Shown here one piece after another: positions 44,871 through 56,194 of a DNA stretch of 64,000 nt. The notes below the pieces were generated by a model. That model searched no databases and was not told the DNA's origin. It saw only the letters and a list, made by a program, of their open reading frames with translations. Positions within the stretch are counted from its first letter, which is position 1; each line of letters begins with the position of its first letter. Origin of the DNA: Sternotherus odoratus (taxonomy: Eukaryota; Chordata; Testudines; Kinosternidae); the NCBI GenBank assembly GCA_032164245.1, contig JAVMKO010000003.1, forward strand, positions 45,386,890 through 45,450,889, read 5' to 3'. Both the position numbers and the translations under genes were made by a program.

Positions 44871-47800
44871 CTATGAAACTATGTATGTATACAGAGATGA
44901 TTGTGGTATTTATGATTTGGATGATATATTTAAGGAATTTGGATACAAACACCAAATAAATTGCCACTATTACAATGTAAAATATGTTATACTAATGATT
45001 ACCTACTATATACAAACTAGCATTTATTATTTTTTTAAGCCACAGGGTCTTCAAGCCATAAGTCTTTCTGGTTGAGTAATGGAAAAATTAGGCTGACAAG
45101 TTCATTGCTGTTTGTACTGCCATTGCAATTTCACATTGCAGCTGATGTATTTCAACAGTCCTTTGCAAGACTAGCTAATTTCTGGCACTGGGCAAATAAC
45201 TGATAATGTTAAGACAGTTCAAAATAACTTTTTGATTCCTCCCACGCCAATCATGTGCAGGAAGGTCAAGGTCTCAGACTGCAAACCAAATGGAATGGTG
45301 CCACTGCATATATTGGTAAACAAAATGATTCTAAAACCAACACTTCAGGAATAAGATTTAAAAAATAAGAAAAGGAAAAGAAAGAAAAACTATGGTGAAA
45401 GAGAAAAGAATCATAAAGAGAATGGGCCAAATATATCCAGTGAGCCAGATTACACTTTGAGTGATATACTAGAATATACTCTTGATTTTACAATTTGTAC
45501 AAAAAAAGTTAAAAGCTTATTGTATAAAACACTATCCTACCAGTCAGTGTTGTTTCTTGTTATTTTGGGCATGAAGAACTATTTTTTAAAGCATATGTTA
45601 GTTGAAAAATGGATTTTAGGGCCTGGTCAAAGAATAACAGGTTTACCTTGTACTTTGTATAGTACAGTATTTCAGATCAGAGAGTGAGAATTGGTTAGTA
45701 CCTGTTTTTTTAAAATACCATAATAATAGTAATTTTCACTTTTGTTTATTATAACTTTTATGCATCACTCTTACACCAGTCCTGAAAGCAAAACATATTT
45801 TAATGATCTTGTTTCATGCACAGAAAACAACAAACTGGAGAGTGATTCACCCCTATCTTACTCCACTCTATTACTCACCCTTTCTTTTAGTCTTTTTGTT
45901 TTCTCTCTTTCAGAAGCACATTTCATATGCACTCTATGGTGTCCCTAAACCTCAAGTGGACCTTGCTATTTCTGTCTTTGTCAAACCTCTTACTATCTCA
46001 AACAGGAAGAGCAGAGGCACACAGGAGAAAAACAGAAAAGGCCTGATTCTCCTCTCACTTGACCTGTTGTGAACAGTGGCTTTCATTAATATATAACATA
46101 ATTAATTATAATAAACAGTGCCACTTCAGGGGTGTACAGCTGAGGGGAAGAATTAAAGAATTGTCTTAAAATACTACTTACGGATCATTCTAATCACTTA
46201 GACATAACATAAAAAAGCAGTGAATTTATAGTAGCTCATCAGACCACTTCCTCATAACAGAGTACCACAGAAGACACAAAGAGCTTCCAAATTCATGGAA
46301 TTCTAGAGGACAGTGCATGACAATGTGTGGAGCAGAATGTAGGTTAAAGTGACAACAATTGTTCTCACAGCCTGGGGTTGAGTGGAGTATTAAATATATA
46401 AAGTAACAGTTCTAATAAGCATATCTCCTTGTTTTTCCCTATATTTCTTTTCCATAACTTACCTTTTTTGTGTTGTACTCAGCATTTGGTTTTTTTTGTT
46501 CCAGTGAAACAGTAAAAGGTGTCGTAAAGTCCCTCTGGTAAAAAAGTGCTGATATGGTTTGTAAAATACTTTCTAATTGGTAGTGTAGTGCATATAGATA
46601 CACCATTTACTGTTTGATCCATACGCTCATATTCTGTTTGTGAATACATATGAATACCAGGAAAAATACACTTATATTTTGTGGTAGAGTGCTTTTTCTT
46701 TTGTTTGTGCTGATCACTTGCATGGCTAGTAAAAAATGAAGTCTTCTAAGTTATCTTTGCTTTGAGCCATGTGGGTTGAAGGAGAGCAAAAATACATCCT
46801 AAAAATCAGTTCAGCAATTTAAGCTTAATTTGGAATATTGGTCTTCCAACATGGAAGAAAATAGAAGTTGGGGGGAAAGGAATCTTTCACCTTATGTGAA
46901 ATAGAAGAGATAGCAGAAACAGATGGGTAGAGTGAGTTATTTGCTTACCGGGCCTTGATGGAAGTAAATGTTGTAAAGAGATTCCTAAGATATGCATTTG
47001 TCACAGCTAATGACATACTTTATAAATAAATGGAAACCCTCTTTCTCTGTTCAAATACAAATTATGAAGGGTTTTTTTTTACTAATTTTTGACAGTTGTA
47101 AGAATTATGATTAAATATGTGTCTTAAGATCACTTCAATATTTACCTGTATTGCAAGCAGAAAATACAGAACTTATTGCAAACACAAGCACCCCCAAACC
47201 TTTTCGATTGGTCTCAAAGCTTGATGCTAAAATCAATCCCTTAGTCATGTCCCGATCTCATTCTGCTACTTCTCTTCAGATGACAGTGGCAAAGCTGGGT
47301 GGGGTGACTAGGTAGATTTCATTGTTGTTTAAAAAAACCTCTTTTCCATTAGTTCTCAAAAACCCTCTTCCTGGTCCTCTGAGTGAGAAATGATAGAGAA
47401 GCTCCAGCTGCAGTTCTCCTGTACTGTGGTGAAAAAGACCTGGAAAGATGACTCACAATTCATGGGTTCCGTTTGCTTAGGGAACCCTGGGTGGCATGGA
47501 CCTTTGTAGCAAGTTCTGTGGTACCTACTCTGTGTCCCATTGTTGGGGGCATGTCCAGAGGTGTGGCTGGAGCATTGTGCACTCATGGTCCCAGAGCAGT
47601 GAAACAGTCTCTAGGGGTCACTCCTAGAAGCAAAGCCCCAGCACTTCCCCAATGTATGCCTCTAGGTGCCCCTAGGATGAGGGAAGTGTGGAGGTGGCAA
47701 AAGAATGCCATCATTGCCCTCCTCAGGTTCAGTCCTGGGTACAACTTAACCAGACCCTGGGATGCAGCTGTGCCTGTTAAATGACATGTTTTCCCTGGAA

Positions 47801-48855
47801 GACTCCCAATGTCTGTGCTCTGTCCTGGGATCCCAGCTCGGAGTTTGCCTCTCTCTCTCTCTCCCAAGGAAACAAGGAGACTTAAACATAAGGCAGTGGG
47901 GGTGAGGGTACCCACAAATACTACTGGGGTGAGATTCTGTGGTGTGCCTTTAAGAGATGGTAGGCCTGTCTAAGTCATAGCAGCCTCCCCACATTGTCCT
48001 ATGGGCATCAGCACTAGGAATCTCCTGCCTGCTGCAGCCCTGTTCCAACAGACCTGTTTGGGGCCTTCCCCCTTAACCCACATACAGTGGGGCTTGTGAG
48101 GGGGGTCCTTGAGTTACAGTCTTAATAGCTGACACCCCCCCTACAATAGTGTCTATGGTTATGGGGCTTTTAGTACCTCTTTATGCCTCTCCAGCCCTTT
48201 TACCCCATGTAAAGGCCTGGTGCAGTGGTGAGGACTTGGGCTTCAGCCATAAACTGGAGAAACTTAGCTGAGATCACAGGGGATAGATATGAGGGTAGAA
48301 TATCTCAGCACCTTTCCTGTCAGTCTCAGAGCAGAGTTTAGGGGGTAGGTTGATGGCAGAATGCCCTACAGCCCCCATGTGTGGCAGGGAGACTTGGGAG
48401 GCAGCACTGGCAGGGCTGGCAGAGAAGGGCCAGGAGACTATCTTTGTGATCCTAGCTCTTTGGGAGTAGTGCAAGCTCCAGAAACAGCCCCTAAAGACCG
48501 CTTCCCTCTGAAGGAATCAAGAGGCTCAGGGTGTCCAGGCACCTGATATACTTAAAAAAAAAATCAGTCTGGGCATTTTTGGAGGATAGCTTCAGGTAGC
48601 TAAGTTTTTCACTACCGATCTAGTGTCTTGACTAGTGCCGTATTAGGGGGAGGATAACTGTACACTTCATGTTTCTATAAATACATCCAAATAATGGTAT
48701 TTGCTGCTTTTATTGGTTCTAAATTGTGGCAATGGACTTACAGGGTGAATTAATCATTTTGATTTGCCTTTTCTTGGTTTGTTTCTTTTATAGCAAGGTG
48801 TCTCTTACTTTAGAATCAAATGCTACTTCATACTCTTCTAATGATGCAATAATTT
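44871..48855. other. Single-copy sequence, no gene recognised
   Basis: Nearly 4 kb of AT-rich DNA, then a more GC-balanced part at about 47,350-48,540. Frames of about 100 codons occur at 47,473-47,915 on both strands, overlapping one another and lacking domains. If a host exon exists in this window, this moderately GC-rich patch is one place to look, but I cannot support one. Confidence 0.4.
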
Positions 48856-48861
48856 CTCTAA

Positions 48862-49523
48862 CACAACTTTTTGGCCTGAGGGCCACATCTGGGTATGGAG
48901 ATTGTATGGTGGGCTATGGATGCTCACGAAATTGGGGGTTGGAATGTGGGAGGGGGTGAGGGTTCCGGCTAAGGGTGCGGGCTCTGGGGTGGGGCCAAGA
49001 ATGAGGGGTTTGGGGTGCAGGAGAAGGTTGCGGACTGGGGGTGGAGCAGAGGGATTCAGAGTATGGTAGGGGCTCTGGGCTGAAGCAGGGGGTTGGGGTG
49101 TGGGAAAGGGGATGGGATGGGGGTGTGGGTTCTGGGTGGGGCCAGAAATGAGGGGGCTGGGCTGGGGCAGGGGGCTGGGGTGGGGGCTCTGGCTGGGGGT
49201 GCGGGCTCTGGGGTGGGGCTGGGGATGTGGGGTTTGGGGTGCAGTAGGCTGCTTTGGACTGGGAACTAGAAGTTCAGAGGTCAGGAGGGGGGATCAAGGC
49301 TGGGGCAGGGGTTTGGGGATGGAAGGAGGTCGGGGTGAAGGCTCTGGGTGGCGCTTACCTCAAGCAGCTCCTGGAAGCAGCAGCACATCCCCCCTCTGGC
49401 TCCTACATGGAGGCATGGTGCCAGCCAGATGGCTCTGTGTGCTGCCCTGTCTGCAGGTGCCACCCTTGGGATAGATTAAATGGTCTGATGGGCCGGACAT
49501 GGGCCACAGTTTTCCCACCCCTG
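48862..49523. mobile_element. G-rich hAT-type element
   Basis: The left end ACAACTTTTTTGGCCTGAGG followed by GCCACATCTGG, and the right end GCCACAGTTTTCCCACCCCTG, form the degraded inverted ends 'CAGGGGTGGGCAAACTTTTTGGCC' of a turtle hAT family. Between them is an imperfect tandem array of GGGCTCTGGGGTGGGGC-type units. Glycine/tryptophan-rich frames through it are artefacts. The same family is complete at 51,166-51,991. Confidence 0.7.
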
Positions 49524-50806
49524 ACTTAAAGGCAACTCAGTGTTACTCCTTCATAGTTTTTGTCATTAAAAAAAATGTCTTCAGGTTGTAGCAATGAAAG
49601 TGAACCATTTGCGTGTGCAATTATTTTACAGTAAATATTTTATAGAATGTTAGTGTTTTCACAGGACTGGGTAAGTATACTGCAGTTTCCTTTCATTTCT
49701 TAAACGCAAACACACAAAATTAGTAAACAAAGAAAAGTGAATTCGAATTTCTTATTTTTCCACCTCCATTCTCGCAGAAAATCAGTTTATGAACTTGATT
49801 TGGAAGTCTGGAATCAGTCAAGCCTGAGGAGAAAAACAATAATTACATTCTCTCTCAATTTGTTATATATCTGCACTTTTCTTCATTAGAATTTTTGACA
49901 AATCAATTGCATTGAACCTAATTTTACATGACAAGTAGCAGGATCATGCAGACAAAGAATGGAAGAAGTTTTGATTTGTGTAATCAAATAAATATTCCTT
50001 AATTTACCTGAAACAAGCAACCAGAAATATACTACAACTTTGTCTTTTTAACCACAAATAAGTAACTTGCTATAGTTAAAAAGCCACTACTACTGTGCTG
50101 TAAACACATTTTTTCACACATTTTATAGTAGATTTATGGGTCTCTCTTCTGCTGCTAGTGCAACAAACTTATGATGTGCACTATTAGTGTTAGCATGGTT
50201 CCTTCAGAATTGGAATTAAGGCTTAATTAAGTCTTAACCTTGCTGCTGAGGTGGTGATTCAGATATTATGAATCAGAATAATTTCATATAGTAGTATTTG
50301 CTCAGAATATATAGGACTTGTAATAACCCAATTTTTTATGTTTGGGATTGAAGTAGTTTATATTCTTAGACAAAAAGAGCTCTGAAATAAAAGTCCCCAT
50401 GCACACATGTTGGCTCCATCCTCATTAATTGCTGTGGATCAATTTGTCAAATTACTGAATATGTCAAGGGACTCAGAAGTTAATGGATGTATTATTTGTT
50501 GACATTTTTTATCTACAGTTATTTTCTAAATGCACAGTTTCAGATCTGTAGTAAGGAAGGATTTCATATCTTCATGAATTTTACTCAATTTAAATATTGC
50601 CATTAGGAATAACTATATTTCCTCTTACATTTCCATGGTTTAAATTCAGGGACATAATTTAATATGTTATGGAAATTACAGTGTTTATCATTGACTTTAT
50701 TTTGCTGCATGTTTAAACGGGAAAATCTCTGAAAAGGGTAAGTATTTTCCCTTAGAATGTCCAAATAGCCTGCTGTTTCCCCCCCTAATTAAGAGTTAAA
50801 GGAGAG
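49524..50806. other. Single-copy AT-rich sequence
   Basis: No gene or repeat recognised. Confidence 0.5.
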
Positions 50807-51050
50807 CCTGGTGGTCCTGTGGGTTAGTGCTTTGCTTTACGATATGAGCGAGATGGATTTGATTGCTATTTTCTCCCGCACCCCCCTGGTCAGTCTCTTA
50901 TTCTCCAGGCTATAAGCAGTACACTCAAACCCTACGTGGTGAATGGCTTTTGCTACACTGCATCAGTCTCTGTGGCTGAGGGAGAGGTATTGATGGACTC
51001 AGAAGCAGTTTGCTTCGAGATAGTCTGGTAATGCTGTTATAATTAGCATA
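50807..51050 (+). mobile_element. Probable tRNA-derived SINE
   Basis: GCCTGGTGGTCCTGTGGGTT then AGTGCTTTGC resembles a tRNA D-arm/A-box head, and GAGATGGATTTGATTGC about 40 bases later resembles a B box. The rest lacks recognisable structure. I treat it as a degraded SINE head. The anticodon region cannot be folded convincingly. Confidence 0.4.
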
Positions 51051-51165
51051 ATAGTCTTTAGGAGCTTGCACTCTTTAAAGAATGGCATTGTTTGGAGGAG
51101 CTCTTTTTTTGGTTTTGTAAAGGTCAAGAGGGGCTGGATTGATCAGGTGTAGCAAATCTGCACGG

Positions 51166-51991
51166 TAGGGGTGGACAAACTTTTTTGCCCGAGGGCCTCA
51201 TCGGGGTTCAAAATAGTAGGGAGGGCCGGGTAGGGAAGGCTGTGCCTCCCCAAACAGCCTGGCCGTGCCCCCATCCAACCCCTACCCACTTCTTGCCCCC
51301 GATTGCTCCCTCAGAATACCCAAACCATCCAACCTCCCCTCCTCCTTGTGCCCTGACTGCCCCCTCAGTGACCCCCTGCTCCTAACCCCCCCCCCACCAG
51401 GACCTCATCCCCTATCTAAATCCCCCTTCTCCTTGTCCCCTGATCACCCCCTCCCGAGACTCCCCACCCTAACTGCCCCCCCAGGACCCCACCCCTACCT
51501 GTCCCCCCTGCTCCCTGTCCCCTGACTGCCCCAACCCCTATCCACAGCCCCAACCCCTGACTGCCCCCGGGACTCCTATGCCCTATACAATCTCCCCCTT
51601 CCCTGTCTCCTGACAGCCCCCTCCGAACCTCCACCCCATCCAACCACTCCCTACTCCGTGTCCCTGCTGACTGCCCCCTGGAACTCTCTGACCCTTATCC
51701 AGTCCCCTGACCTCAGCCCCCTTACCATGCCGTGCAGCGTGTCTGGCTCCGCACAGCCCACAGGAGCTAGACATACTGCCCCGCAAGATCGTGGAGCATG
51801 CAGCGGCGTCGAAGTTGCCAGCAGGAGCTACGGGCCAGAGTACTGCCTGCACGGGGTACTGAGGCTGCGGGGGGAGGGAAGACAGCAGAGGAAGGGCCGT
51901 GGAGAGCCTCCCCAGTCAGGTGCTCAGGGGCCGGGCAGGAGGGGCCCACCGACCGGATGTGGCCCATGGGCCGTAGTTTGCCCATCCCGGC
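51166..51991. mobile_element. Non-autonomous hAT element
   Basis: The left end TAGGGGTGGACAAACTTTTT and the right end, read inward, GCCGGGATGGGCAAACTACG are inverted (family consensus CAGGGGTGGGCAAAC). The arms mirror GCCCGAGGGCC and GGCCCATGGGCC. The interior is C-rich (about 51,240-51,720, with many CCCC-TGACTGCCCC units) and then GC-rich. The overlapping frames on both strands are artefacts. No clear 8-bp duplication. Confidence 0.75.
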
Positions 51992-52062
51992 TTAGTGGCT
52001 AGAGTAGCTCTTGGTCTGACTGTCAGTAGATGTTCTATTATTGGGTATCTCTATGTATCATA

Positions 52063-52110
52063 GGGTTGGTCCCCACTACGGTTTAACGTCAACATAAACC
52101 TGTACCCATC
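52063..52110. repeat. Harbinger left terminal inverted repeat region
   Basis: GGGTTGGTCCCCACTACGG corresponds to the right end (GGGTATGTCTTCACTACAG). Most differences are transitions. The following CGTCAACATAAACC has a weak counterpart (AGGTCGATTTCC). The terminal repeat proper is therefore about 19 bp. Confidence 0.75.
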
Positions 52111-52410
52111 CTCACACGGACACCATTTGCATCGATTTAAAGGGCCCTCAAAATCGATTTCTGTACTCCTCCCTAACGAGAGGAGTAGTGCTGAAATTGA
52201 CCTCTCTGGGTCGTTTGTGGAGTAGTGAGGACGCATAGGACGTTATTGGCCTCCAGAGGCTATCCCACAATGCTCCATTCTGACCGCTCTGGACTGCCTC
52301 ACTGCTCCACTGTGACCGCTCTGGACAGCACTCTCAACTCGCTGCTCTGGCCAGGTAGACAGGAAAAGACCCGGGAACATTTGAATAGCATTTCCTGTTT
52401 GGTCAGCGTG

Positions 52411-53053
52411 ATGAGCTCACCTGCACAGCTCAGTCGCCATTCAGAGAAATCAGCAGCACAAGCCGCCATGCAGAGCTCAGCATCACAAGACGCCATGCAG
52501 AGCTCAGCAGCACAGGAGACCAGCCAGAGGAGAAGAGCTCCAGCATGGTCCAATCGTCAGGTGTTGGATCTCATCGCTATCTGGGGAGAGGAATCCGTGA
52601 TGTTGGAACTCCGCAACAACAAACGGAATGCCAACACGTTTGCCAGGGTCTCCAAGGCCATGCTGGAAAGAGGCCACAACAGGGACGCCCAACAGTGCCG
52701 CATGAAAATTAAGGAGCTGAGGCAAGTGTTCCAGAAAGCCAAAGAGGCAAATTGACGCTCAGGGGGCCCGCCACGGACATGCCAGTTCTACCATGAACTG
52801 AATCAGATAATGGGGGGTGCCCCCACCACCATCGCACCGGTCTCCATGGAGTCCACCCATGGGATAATCATCAGGCCTGAGGAGGATTCGGATAATGATG
52901 ATGAAGGTGATGAGGATGGAAATATCACGGAGCAGCAGGAGGCAAGTGGAGAAACCCTGTTAGCAGACAGCCAGGAGCTGTTTATCACCCTGGAGCCAGT
53001 ACCCTCACAGCCATCCCAAGCTGCTGCTACCCCAACCGGCGAAGGGACGTCTG
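52411..53053 (+). pseudogene. Harbinger Myb/SANT-like protein, exon 1
   Basis: This gene encodes the DNA-binding partner of the Harbinger transposase, which is thought to bring the transposase to the element ends and into the nucleus. I start it at ATG 52,411 (MSSPAQLS...). The frame is open upstream to 52,225, but that part lies in terminal repeat sequence. Residues about 43-110 form a Myb/SANT-like trihelix domain: W46, W58 and the CRMKIKELRQVFQKAK helix are the core. A Ser/Ala/Gln-rich segment precedes it. A TGA at 52,753-52,755 interrupts the frame right after KEAN. Beyond it the same frame continues with CQFYHELNQIMGG, an acidic stretch (EEDSDNDDEGDEDG) and SQELFITLEPVPS. The exon closes at a good donor (CTG|GTGAGT, 53,053/53,054). 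One nonsense change separates it from a full frame. Confidence 0.85.
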
Positions 53054-53162
53054 GTGAGTGTGCTTTTTTCAGGGATTAGATGACTCATGATTTTTAAAGG
53101 AAGCATTTATTAATGATTAACTTGCCCTAAGGACTTGGCATGCATTCATTGCTGGTCCCTTT

Positions 53163-53558
53163 TTACTGAAACAGTTTGTCAATATACTCTGGTATTGAGC
53201 GGAAATCCTCTATGGACATTTCCATGAAACTTTCAAGGAGGTAGCGATGAACCTTCTGCAACAGGTTTCTGGGGAGAGCCGCCTTATCTGGTCCCCCGTG
53301 ATAGGAAACCATCCCATGCCATGAAATTAGTAAATAGTCCGGTATAATTGAGTAGCACAGCATCGCGGCAAATGGACCAGGACTTTGTAAACATTCTAGC
53401 AACATGTGTTCTCTATTTCTCTGAGAAATTTTAAGGAGAGTGATGTCATTCATGGTTGCCTGTTTGAAATACGGACTGCAATTAGTAGGGAGACAGATGT
53501 TCCCAGCTGTAAAGTAATCTTTCCCATCCCATCGTGAGAGCAGGCAGGGATTTTTAGT
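53163..53558 (-). CDS. Antisense ORF inside the Myb intron (unknown)
   Basis: This minus-strand frame is open for 131 codons. The first ATG (53,453) gives 96 residues beginning MNDITLLKISQRNREHMLLE. The sequence is not low-complexity. It has a Cys-rich start (KNPCLLS, GNICLPTNCSPYF), hydrophobic stretches (AAMLCYSIIPDYLLISW), a helix-like RNLLQKVHRYLLESFMEM and the ending PEYIDKLFQ. I do not recognise a domain. A frame this long could arise by chance, but composition and context (inside an otherwise complete transposon, away from both known genes) make it the best candidate for an accessory Harbinger protein or a captured exon. Upstream, the phrase that encodes TKNPCLLS is tandemly duplicated, and an in-frame TAA (53,559-53,561) closes the frame. 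No promoter is evident. Confidence 0.4.
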   Translation of the reverse strand, partial: TKNPCLLSRWDGKDYFTAGNICLPTNCSPYFKQATMNDITLLKISQRNREHMLLECLQSPGPFAAMLCYSIIPDYLLISWHGMVSYHGGPDKAALPRNLLQKVHRYLLESFMEMSIEDFRSIPEYIDKLFQ

Positions 53559-53692
53559 TTATCTTCTCGCGGCTGCTTCCGCAGAAGACCCAACGTGACC
53601 CTCCCCCTCCCCCCAGCCAGCCCGTAGCGAGAGCAGGCAGGGATTTTTAGTTTGTCTGCTTGCGGCTGCTTCCCCAGACAGCCCATAGCGAG
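53530..53692. repeat. Tandem duplication in the Harbinger intron
   Basis: The phrase GAGAGCAGGCAGGGATTTTT followed by AGTTT(A/G)TCT and GCGGCTGCTTCC occurs twice (from about 53,535 and 53,631), with a third partial GCGAGAGATTTTTGGTTTT at 53,688. It lies at the 5' edge of the antisense frame. Confidence 0.8.
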
Positions 53693-54074
53693 AGATTTTT
53701 GGTTTTGTTTTGCAGTTTGCAGTTCACTGGGAGCCACACGGTGGGGGGAGGAGGGCCCACGTGGTGGGAGGAAAGGGGGTGGGGTTAGTCTGGAATATCC
53801 AAGTGCTGCTGTAAAGAATATGGCTTAGCTTACCATGGCCGGCTGCATGGTGATTTCAGTAGCCGTGTTGTGTTGAGACTCTCTCATGTGTGTGAGATGC
53901 TTCTGTGACTTTTGTGTGAGCCATCCAGTCACTTTTAGGTGCAGAATATGACCTTGTACAGAAATCATATCAGGACTGTGACTACTGTGGTTCACCGTTA
54001 AATAGTACTCCCATTGTGATCCAAGAATGTATCAGTCTCATAACCTTGTACCTTTCTTTCTTTGCCCACAACAG

Positions 54075-54571
54075 CTGCACATTTATCTCAGAATCCCCCG
54101 TCCTGCCCCTCATGCCGTCTATCGCAGATACGAAAGCGTAAAGAGAAAACGTGTGATGACATATTTAATGAACTACTCGAGAACTCTCACGCTGAGGCCG
54201 CTTGGCAAAGTGAATGGAGGGAAAGATTGCTACACTCAAGGCAAGAATCAAGAGCTGCAGCAGAACGGTGGATGGAGTGTGAAGAAAGGTGGCAGGAGCG
54301 CGAAGAAAGGCGGATGGATGCGATGCTCTGGATAATGGAGGACCAAAGCGACACGCTCCGGTGTCTGGTGGTGCTTCAGCAGGACCAAAGATCTCCTCAA
54401 CAGCCTCTGTCTAACCACTTCCTCCCCCTCCCCAAGTCCCATACCTTCCCCACCCAAACGCGGGGTGAGAACCCGGGGGGAGTGGGGGGGGGGAAGCTCC
54501 GGGGACCGACCCACTCTACCCCACAAACCAGCACAAGCAGCAGCAGGATGAGTTTCTCTAAAAACTTTTAA
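54075..54571 (+). pseudogene. Harbinger Myb/SANT-like protein, exon 2
   Basis: This exon continues the Myb-like protein: AAHLSQNPPSCPSCRLSQIR, a basic stretch (KRKEKT) and CDDIFNELLENS. A long charged segment rich in E/R/W follows (WRERLLHSRQESRAAAERW, CEERWQEREERR), predicted to be coiled-coil, then MEDQSDTLRCLVVLQQDQ and a Pro/Ser-rich tail ending at 54,571. In this family the C-terminal coiled-coil region is the likely contact with the transposase; that role is inferred. The exon itself has no stop. Confidence 0.85.
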
Positions 54572-54716
54572 AAGCTGCTGTGTCTTGGCCCCCCTCCCCC
54601 CCTCTTCCCCCTTCGCCTCCTCTCCCTGCTCCTCCACCACTGCGACTGCTGGTTTCCCTCCTCACCCACCCCTTCTGGGCTACCTTGCCAGTGATCCCCT
54701 GTATTTGTAATTAAGC

Positions 54717-54722
54717 AATAAA
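54717..54722 (+). promoter_or_regulatory. Poly(A) signal of the Myb-like gene
   Basis: AATAAA (TTAAGCAATAAAGAAACC) lies 146 bases after the stop codon of exon 2. It faces the minus-strand signal 25 bases further on. Confidence 0.8.
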
Positions 54723-54746
54723 GAAACCATGATTTTTAAAACTGAA

Positions 54747-54752
54747 TTTATT
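54747..54752 (-). promoter_or_regulatory. Poly(A) signal of the transposase gene
   Basis: TTTATT on the plus strand is AATAAA on the minus strand, 86 bases after the transposase stop. The two convergent transcription units therefore end within about 30 bases of each other. Confidence 0.8.
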
Positions 54753-54837
54753 TCCTCTGCAAGCGTCAGGAGGGGGGGAGGGAAAGAGGGTGCAAGGACG
54801 GCAGGCTTAGGGCTGAGCAGAGCAAGGGAGCGGGTTT

Positions 54838-56151
54838 TCAAACGCCATCTTGGGCACTCATAAAACTGGTTTTCAAGGCGTCCCTGCGGTGCAGTGCCTC
54901 ATGGTGCGCTCTTCTACTTTCCCTGCTGTTTGGCTGCTGGTAAGCAGCGGACAGGCAATTTGCCTCTGCCTCCCAGCCCGCCATAAACATTTCCCCCTTG
55001 CTCTCACAGAGATTGTGGAGCACAGAGCACGTAGCAATAACAATGGGGATATTTCTCTCACTGATGTCTGAGCGAATAAGTAATGAACGCCATCGCCCCT
55101 TGAGGCGGCCAAATGCACACTCTACGGCCATTCTGCACTTGCTCAGCCTATAGTTGAACAGCTCCTGACCCCTGTCCAGGGCTCCTGTGTAGGGCTTCAG
55201 AAGCCAGGGCATTAAGGGGTAGGCTGGGTCCCCAAGGATAACAATCGGCATTTCCACCCCCCTCACGGAAATTTTCTGGTCTGGGAAGAAAATCCCTTGC
55301 TGTAGCTCTCTAAATATTCTAGAGTTCCTGAAAACATGAGCGTCATGAACCTTTCCCGGCCATCCCACGTACAGGTCGGTGAAACGTCCCTGGTGGTCAA
55401 CCACTGCTTGCATGACCATAGAATAATATCCCTTCCGGTTTCTGTACTCTGCGGCCTCGTTGTCCGGTGCCAGGATAGGGATATGAGTCCCATCTATAGT
55501 CCCACCACAGTTAGGGAATCCCATGGCGGCAAAGCCATCTATTGTAGATTGCAGGTTTCCAAGGTTTATAGCCCTGGGTAGCAGCAGCTCGACAAGTGCT
55601 CTGCTTACTTGCATCACAGCAGACCTCACTGTAGATTTACCCACCCCAAACTGATTCGCCACTGACCGGTAGCTGTCTGGCGTTGCAAGCTTCCAGAGGG
55701 CTATCGCCACTCACTTCTCAACTGCAAGGGCTGCTCTCATTTTGGTATTCTTGCGCCGGAGGGCCGGGGAAAGCAAGTCACAAAGTTCCATGAACGTGCC
55801 CTTACGCATGCGAAAGTTTCTGAGCCACTGGGAGTCATCCCAGACCCGCAGCACTATGCGATCTCACCAGTCAGTGCTTGTTTCCCTGGCCTAGAATCGG
55901 CGTTCCATGGCATGAGCCTGCCCCATTGCCACCAAATTTGCCAGATTGTTGGATCCCCTACTTTCAAAAACGTCAGTGTCCATGTCCGTGTGCACGTCCA
56001 GGTCCATCTCCTCATCACTGTCGTCAGTTTCCAGAAAGCACAGTTGTCTCCGGATCTCCTTCCTCTGCAGACAATGCAGCCTAAAATCCACGACAATGTG
56101 CGAGGTCTTCACAGTGGCCAGTACTGCAGCGGTGGCATCAGCGGGCTCCAT
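54838..56151 (-). pseudogene. HARBI1-like Harbinger transposase, three stops
   Basis: This encodes the DDE endonuclease that cuts and joins the element ends. The frame from ATG 56,151 (MEPADATAAV) to the stop at 54,838-54,840 is one phase, 437 codons, somewhat longer than HARBI1. It is interrupted by TAG at 55,891-55,893, TGA at 55,864-55,866 and TGA at 55,711-55,713. The uninterrupted C-terminal part (290 codons) contains a helix-turn-helix (PDSYRSVANQFGVGKSTVRS, residues 11-30 of this part). The DDE triad is intact: D73 in GGTIDGTHIPIL, D161 in ILGDPAYPLMPWLL and E197 in CRMAVECAFGRLKGRW. An acidic N-terminal segment (ETDDSDEEMDLDVHTDMDTD) precedes the first stop. All catalytic residues remain, so decay is recent. 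Two of the stops are TGA and could derive from CGA by CpG decay (inference). Confidence 0.9.
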
Positions 56152-56194
56152 GCTTGCAGTGCTATGGTGTTAGCGCAGCGTGGAGAAGGGGCGC

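Larger units (their letters stand above)
53054..54074 (+). other. Intron of the Harbinger Myb-like gene
   Basis: The 1,021-base intron starts GTGAGT and ends TTTCTTTGCCCACAACAG, a pyrimidine tract with AG. Joining phase is consistent: the last base of exon 1 (G) and CT of exon 2 make GCT, and both exons stay in frame with the expected protein (GTS-AAHLSQN). It contains an antisense open frame (53,163-53,558) and a short tandem duplication at about 53,530-53,690. Confidence 0.8.

Noticed and set aside
47473..47915. Two opposed frames of about 103-110 codons in moderately GC-rich DNA
   Set aside because: They overlap on opposite strands, show no domain and have no defensible splice sites.
54062..54335. 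A second phase open over Myb exon 2 (102 codons)
   Set aside because: It is a shadow of the exon, whose correct phase is set by the splice junction and the family protein.
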